A DNA stretch of 64,000 nt, taken from the NCBI GenBank assembly GCA_020633975.1, contig JACKCR010000002.1, positions 248,001 through 312,000 of the forward strand, in the 5' to 3' direction. The stretch comes from Candidatus Eiseniibacteriota bacterium (lineage in GTDB: Bacteria; Eisenbacteria; RBG-16-71-46; CAIMUX01). Of this stretch, positions 1-7,084 are shown piece by piece; position 1 is the stretch's first letter; each line of letters begins with the position of its first letter. The position numbers and the translations under genes are program-made. The notes under the pieces were generated by a model. It had not been told where the DNA came from and searched no databases. It saw only the letters and a program-made list of their open reading frames with translations.

Positions 1-2
1 GG

Positions 3-929
3 ATGACCCGAGAGATGTTCCGGTCTCGCGTTCGGGACTTGGCCCGGCGAGAGGGCGTGACCCGTCGTCTGGTCCAGCGCGACATCCGTCCCAAGGTGGA
101 GATCACCGATCAGGATGTTCGTGCGTTCTACGATGAGCACCGGGCGGAGCTGCCGCCGCGTGCGCGCGGGGTGCGGATCCAAGACCTCTTCATCGAGGTG
201 AAGCCGGATTCGTTCGTCGCCGAGCGGGCCCTCAAGAAGGCCAAGGACGTACGCAAGGAGATCAACGACGGGCTCGCGTTCGCCGAGGCCGCCAAGCTCT
301 ACTCGGACGACCCGACCGGCGATAGCGGTGGTCTCCTTCCCGAACCGATTCAGCGGGGGATGTTGAGTCCAGAGCTCGAGGCGATCGCCTTCGCGCTTCC
401 CGCCGGAGTCGTGAGCGAACCGATCGAGACGCCGTTCGGCTACAACCTCATCCAGGTGGAGGAGAAGGATCCGAACGGTACCTGGGTGCGCGTCCGGATC
501 ATCCTCCTCGGAGTTGCGACGACCCGATCCGACATCGCGGCGGCCGAGGCCCGCGCCAACAACGTGCGGAAGAAGATCGCCGGCGGGCTCGACTTCACGG
601 AGGCGATCCGCAAGTTCTCCGAGGACGAGATCTCGAAGCAGAAGGACGGCAACATGGGGTGGATCTCCATGCAGAACTTCATGGGAGATCTCCGTACCGC
701 GATCGAGACGCTCAAAGTGGGCGAGATTTCCCAGCCGATTCCTGGGGACAACGGCTATCATATCCTCCGGATTCTCGAAGAAGAGCCGGAGCGGCCGTTC
801 GAGTACGCAGAGGTCCAGGAAGACCTTCGCCAGTGGGCGTTCCAGGCCCGCTTGGAAGAGGAACTCGAGAAGATGCTCGAGGGCTTGAGGACGAAGTACT
901 TCATCGAGCGCCGCGTCACGAACTGGTAG
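3..929 (+). CDS. SurA/PpiC-like parvulin peptidyl-prolyl isomerase (5' truncated by window edge)
   Basis: Two consecutive parvulin-type rotamase domains can be seen. The first covers about residues 58-153 (…SGGLLPEPIQRGMLSP… ending GYNLIQVEEK). The second covers about 162-265 (…DGNMGWIS…, ending GDNGYHILRI). The first 50 residues look like the end of a SurA_N helical chaperone module (RRLVQRDIRPKVEITDQDVRAFYDEH). Complete SurA proteins are about 430 aa and begin with a signal peptide, so the ATG at position 3 is probably internal and the gene starts left of the window. Such proteins fold outer-membrane barrels in the periplasm, and several barrel genes occur in this window. It is followed 17 nt later by the S4-domain gene. 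The family call is secure; orthology to SurA rather than another double-parvulin chaperone is less so. Confidence 0.85.
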   Translation: MTREMFRSRVRDLARREGVTRRLVQRDIRPKVEITDQDVRAFYDEHRAELPPRARGVRIQDLFIEVKPDSFVAERALKKAKDVRKEINDGLAFAEAAKLYSDDPTGDSGGLLPEPIQRGMLSPELEAIAFALPAGVVSEPIETPFGYNLIQVEEKDPNGTWVRVRIILLGVATTRSDIAAAEARANNVRKKIAGGLDFTEAIRKFSEDEISKQKDGNMGWISMQNFMGDLRTAIETLKVGEISQPIPGDNGYHILRILEEEPERPFEYAEVQEDLRQWAFQARLEEELEKMLEGLRTKYFIERRVTNW

Positions 930-946
930 CTCGGGGTGGCGGGTCG

Positions 947-1228
947 ATGAGATTGGACCTCGTTCTCCATCGCCTCTGTCTCTTCAAGACTCGCTCGCAG
1001 GCAGGGAAGGCTTGCGACGGTTCGAGAGTCCGAGTGAACGGAGAGATCGCCCGGTCCTCTCGCGCTGTGCGAGTCGGAGATCGAGTCGCCTACCGCGACC
1101 CAGGGGACCGGTTCGAACGTGAAGTCGAGATCCTGGCCCTGCCGGAGAAGCAGGTCTCGAAGGTTCAGTCCCGCGACATGTATCGGGTGCTGAGCGAGCG
1201 CGAGATCGAGCGTCCCTGGGAGGGTTGA
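947..1228 (+). CDS. S4-domain RNA-binding protein, Hsp15 (HslR)-like
   Basis: This 93-aa basic protein consists almost entirely of an S4 RNA-binding fold: MRLDLVLHRLCLFKTRSQAG, then VRVNGEIARSSRAVRVGDRVAY. That is the usual R-L-D-x-x-L-x(n)-R-S-x-A pattern with the conserved V-x-V-N-G turn. Stand-alone S4 proteins of this length resemble Hsp15, which binds stalled 50S subunits carrying peptidyl-tRNA. The ATG at 947 was chosen because the S4 consensus begins at its first residues; the same reading frame is open further upstream, but there it overlaps the parvulin gene and encodes nothing recognisable. It lies 17 nt after the parvulin gene and about 90 nt before ftsE, so it may share the same transcript. 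Confidence 0.8.
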   Translation: MRLDLVLHRLCLFKTRSQAGKACDGSRVRVNGEIARSSRAVRVGDRVAYRDPGDRFEREVEILALPEKQVSKVQSRDMYRVLSEREIERPWEG

Positions 1229-1319
1229 TCCACCTGGCCGCGCCGTGCCCCGTCCGACTGGCGGGACATGCACAGGTGACCACGAGTCCCTAGGTAACGG
1301 GCATGGGAACGGAATCCCA

Positions 1320-2015
1320 ATGATCCGGTTCGATCATGTCTTCAAGAAGTATGGGGGAGCCCGACGCGCTTGGGTTCTCGACGATCTGTCCCTCGAGATT
1401 CCGACGGGAGAGATGGTCTTTCTCCTGGGCGCCAGCGGTGCGGGGAAGACCACCCTTCTCAAACTCGTGACGCTCGAAGAGCGGCCGACGAAGGGACGGA
1501 TCCAAGTCCAGGAGTTCGACTCCGACTCGATCCCCAAGGCCAAGGTGCCTCTCCTCCGCCGCCGCTGTGGCGTGGTCTACCAGGACTTCCGTCTCATCCG
1601 GGACAAGACGATCCACGAGAATCTCGCCTACGTCCTCCAGATGACCGGGATCCTCGATCCGAACACGCTCCATGCGATCACGCGGAGGGTGCTCGCCCAG
1701 GTCGGGCTCATCGCGAAGCGGAACGACTTTCCCGACGAACTCTCGGGCGGAGAGCAACAGCGAGCGGCGATCGCACGTGCACTGGTCCACCAGCCGTCCA
1801 TCCTCCTCGCGGACGAACCGACCGGAAACCTCGACCAAGAGATGGGGATCGACATCCTCCAGCTCCTTCGTCGGGTCAACCTGGCCGGCGCCACCGTCAT
1901 GGTGGCATCGCACGACCATGAGCTCGCGCTCCGGTTCGCAGATCGCGTGATCGTGCTCGAGGCGGGACGGGTGCGTACGGATGAGCGGATCCGGCAGAAG
2001 CGGGTCGCCCTGTGA
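1320..2015 (+). CDS. ftsE: Cell-division ABC transporter ATPase FtsE
   Basis: This 231-aa ABC ATPase is close to the usual FtsE length. It has Walker A GASGAGKT (residues 37-44), the signature LSGGEQQR, Walker B ILLADEPTGNLD and the switch histidine in VASHDHELA. The FtsE assignment rests on its neighbour: the next gene starts at a GTG overlapping this stop (GTGA) and encodes FtsX. The ATG at 1320 was preferred to the upstream ATG at 1245 because FtsE proteins begin M-I-x-F-x-x-V-x-K-x-Y; the extra 25 residues are unlike the family. In known systems FtsEX sits in the inner membrane and uses ATP to trigger peptidoglycan hydrolysis through a periplasmic EnvC/PcsB-type coiled-coil partner, and a candidate partner is encoded two genes downstream. 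Confidence 0.93.
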   Translation: MIRFDHVFKKYGGARRAWVLDDLSLEIPTGEMVFLLGASGAGKTTLLKLVTLEERPTKGRIQVQEFDSDSIPKAKVPLLRRRCGVVYQDFRLIRDKTIHENLAYVLQMTGILDPNTLHAITRRVLAQVGLIAKRNDFPDELSGGEQQRAAIARALVHQPSILLADEPTGNLDQEMGIDILQLLRRVNLAGATVMVASHDHELALRFADRVIVLEAGRVRTDERIRQKRVAL

Positions 2016-2905
2016 ACCAGATCCGGTTCTTCGCCACCGAAGCATGGGACTACTTGGTGCGCGGTCGGGGAACGAGCCTCGCGTCTGTTGTCGCGCTCTG
2101 CGCTGTCTTCTTCCTCTTCGGCCTCGTCCTGCTCATCACGTTCAATGTGCGCCGCGCTGCCGAGGGGCTCGAGGCGCGGAAGGGCCTGACCGTCTTTCTC
2201 GCCCCAGGAGTGAGTGAAGAACGGGCCAAGGAGCTGGTGAACGTCCTCGAAGGGTTCGGCGAGATCGCGTCGGTCACCTTCGTGAGCAAGGACGACGCCC
2301 TGGAGGACCTGGAACGGGATCTGGGTGACTTCCCGATCGGAACCGCGCTCGGTGACAATCCGCTTCCGCACTCGCTCCTCGTCGAGATGGACCCAGCAGC
2401 GCGGAGTCGGGACGGAGCGGCCACGGCCCTCGCCCACGAGCTCGGCAGCTACGAGGAAGTCGACGAAGTCGTCTACGGCGAGGCGTGGATGGAGAGCCTG
2501 GAGCACAACCTTCGCGTGGTCCGGATCGCGAACCTCACCGTGGGCATCCTGTCCGCGTTCGCTGTCGTGCTCGTTCTCCTGACCACTCTTCGACTTCTCT
2601 TCGTGGGAAGGAAGGACACACTTCGGATCCTCAAGGTGGTCGGGGCAACCGACCAGTTCCTCCGGATGCCGTTCCTCTTCCTCGGCGCGCTGCAATGCCT
2701 CCTTGCCGGCGCACTGGCACTGGTTTCGTTGGAGGGTGCCAGGGTATTCTTCGAAGCGCTCTTTCCTGGGGTCGTTCCGTTGCCTGTCGGGGCTCGTCTC
2801 ACGTTCCTCTTCGGCTCGGCCGTCCTCGGCTGCATCGCGTCGTTCGTCGCCATCGAGCCCTCTCTCCGGAAGCTCGAGCAGGACAACGACGAGGTAATGC
2901 GGTGA
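2012..2905 (+). CDS. ftsX: Cell-division permease-like protein FtsX
   Basis: This 297-aa membrane protein has the FtsX layout. A short cytoplasmic N-terminus leads to a transmembrane helix (about 23-45, ASVVALCAVFFLFGLVLLI). A periplasmic domain of about 120 residues follows, with the family-typical TVFLAPGVSEERAKEL and VTFVSKDDALEDL. Three C-terminal hydrophobic helices form the FtsX/MacB-like module. The GTG start overlaps the ftsE stop, so the two are probably translationally coupled. Its own stop overlaps the GTG start of the next gene, again as GTGA. The three-gene order ftsE-ftsX-envC-like is functionally meaningful, because the periplasmic loop of FtsX is the docking site for EnvC/PcsB-type activators. 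Confidence 0.92.
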   Translation: MNQIRFFATEAWDYLVRGRGTSLASVVALCAVFFLFGLVLLITFNVRRAAEGLEARKGLTVFLAPGVSEERAKELVNVLEGFGEIASVTFVSKDDALEDLERDLGDFPIGTALGDNPLPHSLLVEMDPAARSRDGAATALAHELGSYEEVDEVVYGEAWMESLEHNLRVVRIANLTVGILSAFAVVLVLLTTLRLLFVGRKDTLRILKVVGATDQFLRMPFLFLGALQCLLAGALALVSLEGARVFFEALFPGVVPLPVGARLTFLFGSAVLGCIASFVAIEPSLRKLEQDNDEVMR

Positions 2906-4164
2906 GGTGGGGGCGTGTTCGCGTCGATCGGCGGGCGTGCAGAGTCTTGTCCCCTAGGGGCAGGATTCTGCAAAGACGATCTCCGTGGCCGTTCCTCCTC
3001 ACCGCGTTTCTCTGCGGCGCGATCGGGCTGATTCTGACGCTCGGCACACCCGCAATCGGTACGGCGCAAGACAAGGGCATCGAGTCGGGACGGGCCGAAC
3101 TCGACCGGCTCAAGAGCGAGATCGAGTCGAACCGGAAGCGGATCGCGTCCCTGCAGAAGAAGGAGAAGGAGGCGGCGGCACTCCAGGCGAGCGTCGAGGC
3201 GGATCGTCGTCTCACCGTTCGCTATCTGGACCGCCTCGCGGAACAGGAGCGGGCGCTGCGCGAGGATCACGCGACCCAGCAGGCCCAGCTTCTCGAGATG
3301 CAGATCCAGGCCGAGGAGGCTGCGACCCGCCTAAGGGAGCGGCTGATTCGTTACCACCGCTTCCGCAACGTCTCCGGCGAGGCTCTCCTCCTCTCCAGCG
3401 AATCGTTCTCGCAGCTCTTCGCGCGCAGCCAGTTTCTCAAACGACTGATCCACTCCGACCAGCTCGAACTGGCGTCGCTCGCCCAGGACCGGGAGTTCAT
3501 CGCCCAGGCGTCGACCGAGCTGGAGGAGAAGAGGGCCGAGCTCGATCACCTCTACGAGGAGAAGCGAGCGGAGGAGCGTCGGCTTGCGGCCAAGAGCGAA
3601 TCGGCGCAGCAGGCGCTCTCCGAGATCCAGGGCGAGCGAACCGACCACGAGAAACATCTCCGGCAGCTCGAGGCGAGTCAGAGTCAGATCAAGAAGATGC
3701 TCGAACAGCTCGAACGCGAGCGTCGGGAGCGCAAGGAGCGGGGGCTCGCGACCGGCCCGCCGCCGGAAGGGTTCGAGAAGGGCAACCTGCTCTGGCCGGT
3801 CCAGGGGAAGGTGGTAGCGAACTTCGGACGGGAGATCCACCCGAAGTACAAGACGGAGGTGCCGCTCAACGGCATCGTGATCGGAGCTCCCGAAGGCGAT
3901 CCGATCGTGGCCTGTGCGTCGGGCGAAGTCGTCTACGTGGGCTGGTACGACGGGTACGGACGCACGGTCATGCTGAGCCATGGCGGCGGTTTCTATACGA
4001 TCTACGCCCACGCGTCCAAGATCCGGGTCGCGAAGGGCCAGCGAGTCGGGGCGGGAGAGGTGATCGCCGAGGTCGGGGACACCGACTCGACCCGGGGCCC
4101 GTGCCTCCACTTCGAGATCCGCAAGGAAGCCGAGGCCCTCGACCCCCGGAAGTGGCTCCGCTAG
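2902..4164 (+). CDS. EnvC-like murein hydrolase activator (coiled coil + degenerate LytM/M23 domain)
   Basis: This exported protein of about 420 aa has an N-terminal basic stretch and hydrophobic helix (PFLLTAFLCGAIGLILTLG, cleavage likely near TAQD). A long charged coiled coil follows (about residues 55-290, Glu/Lys/Arg/Gln heptads), then a C-terminal LytM fold (about 300-420: GYGRTVMLSHGGGFYTIYAH, LHFEIR). Active M23 endopeptidases carry an H-x-G-x-D zinc motif and a final H-x-H. Here the first reads LNGIVIGAP and the last CLHFE, so three metal ligands appear to be missing. That is the EnvC state: an amidase activator rather than a hydrolase. The GTG at 2902 overlaps the ftsX stop and was chosen for that coupling and because it precedes the signal peptide. 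Confidence 0.87.
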   Translation: MRWGRVRVDRRACRVLSPRGRILQRRSPWPFLLTAFLCGAIGLILTLGTPAIGTAQDKGIESGRAELDRLKSEIESNRKRIASLQKKEKEAAALQASVEADRRLTVRYLDRLAEQERALREDHATQQAQLLEMQIQAEEAATRLRERLIRYHRFRNVSGEALLLSSESFSQLFARSQFLKRLIHSDQLELASLAQDREFIAQASTELEEKRAELDHLYEEKRAEERRLAAKSESAQQALSEIQGERTDHEKHLRQLEASQSQIKKMLEQLERERRERKERGLATGPPPEGFEKGNLLWPVQGKVVANFGREIHPKYKTEVPLNGIVIGAPEGDPIVACASGEVVYVGWYDGYGRTVMLSHGGGFYTIYAHASKIRVAKGQRVGAGEVIAEVGDTDSTRGPCLHFEIRKEAEALDPRKWLR

Positions 4165-4207
4165 CGATCCGGCGAGATCACGCGAGGTCGTGCTAGGATC
4201 CCAGGCC

Positions 4208-5302
4208 ATGAGTGCTCTGAACGAACGCCTGCGTAGCCGGATCGTCGGCCAAGAGACCGTCTTCGCGAACCTGGACCGGGCGCGGGAGTCAGGGCGGATG
4301 GCCCATGCCTACCTCATCCTCGGCGCGTGGGGCACGGGGAAGACGCGCACCGCGATCGCCTTTGCGCAGGACCTCCTCGCCCCGGCCGACGACCCGGAGC
4401 TGGCGGCCGCGGGGAAGAAGGTCGCGCGGCTCGTCCATCCGGATCTCCACATCATCTTTCCGCTGCTGAAAGACGAGGAGAAGGATCCCTCGAAGAAGCA
4501 GGCGATTCTGGACGCCTACGCCGCAGATCCGCATGCCCCGCTCGAAGCCTCCCCGACCGCGCGGATCGGGATCGACCAGATCCGTCAGGTTCGGGAAGAG
4601 GTCGCCAAAGCGCAGGTCGAAGCCCCCTACAAGGTGATCGTGATCCACGCGGCCGGGCGTCTCTCCGAACCGGCGGCCCAGTCGAGCCTCAAGCTGATCG
4701 AGGAGCCGCCAGCGAACACCATCCTGCTCCTCTGTGCCGAAGGGACGGGCGAGATCCTACCGACCATCGTCTCGCGCTGTCAGCGCGTCACGATCCGTCC
4801 ACTACCCGGCCCCGAAGTCGCCATGCGGCTCGAGGCCGAGGGGACGCCGTCCAAGGAGGCGCCGCTTATCGCCGCGCTCGCGCGTGGGAGCCTGGGCCGT
4901 GCCTTCCAGCTTCGAGAAGGTGGAGTGCTCGGCCTCAGGGACCGTGCGCTCGAGCTGTTCCTGGTCGATGGTGCGACTCCGGGCGCGATCGCGCAGCGGG
5001 TCGAGTCCGTTTCGCGTCGGTGGGATGTGGAGACGGCCCGTCGTTCGGTCGAACTCCTCCTCACCTGGTACCACGACGTCCTCTGTGTGCGGGCAGGCCT
5101 TCGAGGCGACCGGATCCATCAGGACCGGCTGCCGCAGCTCGAACAGATGGCCGCACGACTCACTCCGACGGAAGTCCGGCGACGCACCGCGATACTGGAA
5201 GAGTTGATCGCCGAGGTCGAACAACGCGTCAACCCGCTCCTCGCCCTCGAGGCAGCGCTCACGCGGATCGCTCGCGGGATGGAGCCCGCGTTCTCGAGAT
5301 GA
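4208..5302 (+). CDS. holB: DNA polymerase III delta' subunit (clamp loader)
   Basis: This 364-aa AAA+ protein opens with NERLRSRIVGQETVFANL and has a P-loop GAWGTGKT, the Glu-rich LKLIEEPPANTILLL segment and IVSRCQRVTIRPL, the SRC/sensor-1 region of clamp-loader delta' and gamma subunits. Delta' opens the sliding clamp together with delta and gamma/tau. The four zinc-binding cysteines found after the P-loop in many HolB/DnaX proteins are not present. The ATG at 4208 has AGGA about nine bases upstream; an in-frame ATG at 4190 is possible. The stop overlaps the ATG of tatD (ATGA). The holB-tatD pairing is common in other bacteria and supports the call over DnaX. Confidence 0.88.
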   Translation: MSALNERLRSRIVGQETVFANLDRARESGRMAHAYLILGAWGTGKTRTAIAFAQDLLAPADDPELAAAGKKVARLVHPDLHIIFPLLKDEEKDPSKKQAILDAYAADPHAPLEASPTARIGIDQIRQVREEVAKAQVEAPYKVIVIHAAGRLSEPAAQSSLKLIEEPPANTILLLCAEGTGEILPTIVSRCQRVTIRPLPGPEVAMRLEAEGTPSKEAPLIAALARGSLGRAFQLREGGVLGLRDRALELFLVDGATPGAIAQRVESVSRRWDVETARRSVELLLTWYHDVLCVRAGLRGDRIHQDRLPQLEQMAARLTPTEVRRRTAILEELIAEVEQRVNPLLALEAALTRIARGMEPAFSR

Positions 5303-6126
5303 TCGATACACACGCCCATCTCCATAGCCGTGCGTTCGACGAGGACCGCGAGGACGTCTTGACCAAGTGTTGGGACGTTGGCCTTCGCTACATCCTCGAG
5401 ATCAACATCGATCGCGCCGGTTGGCCGAAGGCGCGTGCGCTCGCAGAGAGCGATCCGCGCATCTTTACCACCGTCGGAGTTCATCCGATGGACGTTGGTG
5501 AAGCGACGCACGCGGATCTGGATGGACTCGAGTCGGAGCTGGCACACCCCAAGGTGCTTGCGATCGGAGAGACCGGCATCGACTACTACAGGGACTATTC
5601 TCCGCACGACAAGCAGCGAGAGTTCTTCCGGCGTCACGTGGAGTGGGCGCGCGATCATGGGAAGCCGCTCGTCATCCACTCCCGCTGTCGGAAGGACGGA
5701 CCTTCCTCGCACGACGACGTTCTCTCGATTCTGGAAGAGGTGGGGAAGGGCGAGGTCCGTGGGGTCCTCCATTGCTTCAGCGGAGATGTGGAGGTCGCGC
5801 GTCGTGGAACGGCGCTCGGGATGAAGCTCGGTATGGGTGGCGCGATCAGCTACGGCCGGAAGAAGAACCGGAAGTGGGTAGCCGAACTCCGGAACGCTGT
5901 CGGCCCGGATGCCTTCCTGCTCGAGACGGATTGTCCCTACCTCGCGCCCCATCCGCATCAGCAAGAACGGAATGATCCCTCGTACGTGCCCCTGATCGCG
6001 CAGTACCTCGCCGACTACATGGAGATGGACGTCGAAGAGGTGGCCCGCCGGACGAACACCGCCGCGGAGGCCCTCTTCGGGTTCCGTGCCAAGACCGCCG
6101 ACGCTCCCGGTTCTTCGGATGAGTGA
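5299..6126 (+). CDS. tatD: TatD-family metal-dependent deoxyribonuclease/hydrolase
   Basis: This 275-aa TIM-barrel hydrolase has all the TatD hallmarks in order: MIDTHAHLHSRAF (H-x-H metal ligands on strand 1), IGETGIDYYRDYSPHDKQ (bridging Glu), VIHSRC, LHCFSGD and LLETDCPYLAPHPHQ (Asp ligand). Family members act as 3'-5' exonucleases or deoxyribonucleases, and some remove D-amino acids from tRNA, so the exact substrate cannot be read from sequence. The ATG overlaps the holB stop and is the only start that places the metal motif at the N-terminus; the longer open frame upstream is simply a shadow of holB. Its end overlaps the start of rsmA by 8 nt. Confidence 0.92.
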   Translation: MIDTHAHLHSRAFDEDREDVLTKCWDVGLRYILEINIDRAGWPKARALAESDPRIFTTVGVHPMDVGEATHADLDGLESELAHPKVLAIGETGIDYYRDYSPHDKQREFFRRHVEWARDHGKPLVIHSRCRKDGPSSHDDVLSILEEVGKGEVRGVLHCFSGDVEVARRGTALGMKLGMGGAISYGRKKNRKWVAELRNAVGPDAFLLETDCPYLAPHPHQQERNDPSYVPLIAQYLADYMEMDVEEVARRTNTAAEALFGFRAKTADAPGSSDE

Positions 6127-6997
6127 CGAGCGCGATCCCGACTCCGGCGGGACGGACCTGACCGAACGGCAGCGTCTGGAGGCGCACGGGTTCCGGCCGC
6201 GGAAGCGGTTCGGTCAGAACTTCCTCGTCGATCCACGAATTCCCGAGCTCACGGTGGCACGTGCGTCATGGCAGCCGGCCGACACCGTCCTGGAGATCGG
6301 TCCGGGAAGCGGCGCGCTGACCGCTGCGCTGCTGTCCGCCGGGCACGACGTGCGCGCGATCGAGAGGGATCGCGACCTCGTCCCCCTGCTGCTAGAGCGG
6401 TTCCGGGCCGAACGCGAAGCGGGGCGGTTCGGGGTGCGGGAGGGGGACGCCCTGGAGGCCGATTGGACCGCGGACCTACCGCTGGATCGGCGTCCGTGGA
6501 TTGCGGGCAATTTGCCCTACTCGATCACCACGCCGCTTCTCCTTCGCGCCTTTTCCTACCGGGACGTCTTCGCCGGTGCGGTGTTCATGCTCCAGAGAGA
6601 GTACGGGGACCGGCTCCTCGCCGCTCCGGGGAGCAAGACCTACGGATCGATCACCGTGTGGACCCGAGCGCACGCAGAGGTGAGGTCGGTGCTCAAAGTG
6701 GGGCGATCCTCGTTCTGGCCCCGACCGGGCGTCGAGTCGATCGTCGTCGAGCTGGCGTTCCCCGAGACGCCACCCTTCCCGGGCGACAGGGCCGTGCTCG
6801 AACGTGTGGTGCGAGCCTCGTTCAGTCAGCGCCGGAAGACCCTGACCAACGCGATGGCGTCCGGCCTCGGCCGCGAGAAGGCATGGGTCTTGGACGTGTT
6901 GAAGCATGCTGAAGTCGAACCCGAGGTGCGGGCCGAGACGCTCGGTCTCGCGGAGTTTGCGCGGATCACCGAGTCCGCACTGGCACACGATCTCTGA
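6119..6997 (+). CDS. rsmA: 16S rRNA (adenine1518/1519-N6) dimethyltransferase RsmA (KsgA)
   Basis: This 292-aa class I SAM methyltransferase carries RPRKRFGQNFLVDP near the N-terminus, the SAM loop LEIGPGSGALT and the catalytic AGNLPYSITTPLL (N-L-P-Y). It also has the C-terminal KsgA domain with VRASFSQRRKTLTNAM. RsmA dimethylates the two adjacent adenines near the 3' end of 16S rRNA during late 30S assembly. There is an N-terminal extension of about 25 residues before the canonical start of the fold. The ATG at 6119, inside the end of tatD, gives the shortest protein that keeps the KRFGQNF motif plus one helix. It is the last gene of the forward run; polB converges from the other side 87 nt downstream. 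Confidence 0.93.
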   Translation: MSDERDPDSGGTDLTERQRLEAHGFRPRKRFGQNFLVDPRIPELTVARASWQPADTVLEIGPGSGALTAALLSAGHDVRAIERDRDLVPLLLERFRAEREAGRFGVREGDALEADWTADLPLDRRPWIAGNLPYSITTPLLLRAFSYRDVFAGAVFMLQREYGDRLLAAPGSKTYGSITVWTRAHAEVRSVLKVGRSSFWPRPGVESIVVELAFPETPPFPGDRAVLERVVRASFSQRRKTLTNAMASGLGREKAWVLDVLKHAEVEPEVRAETLGLAEFARITESALAHDL

Positions 6998-7084
6998 TCG
7001 TCGGCCGCTCCGGCGCCTGACGCTTCGTTCCTGGGCAACGTTCCGCTAGCGCTCGCTCCGCGCCACCTGACACTCTCACCACGC

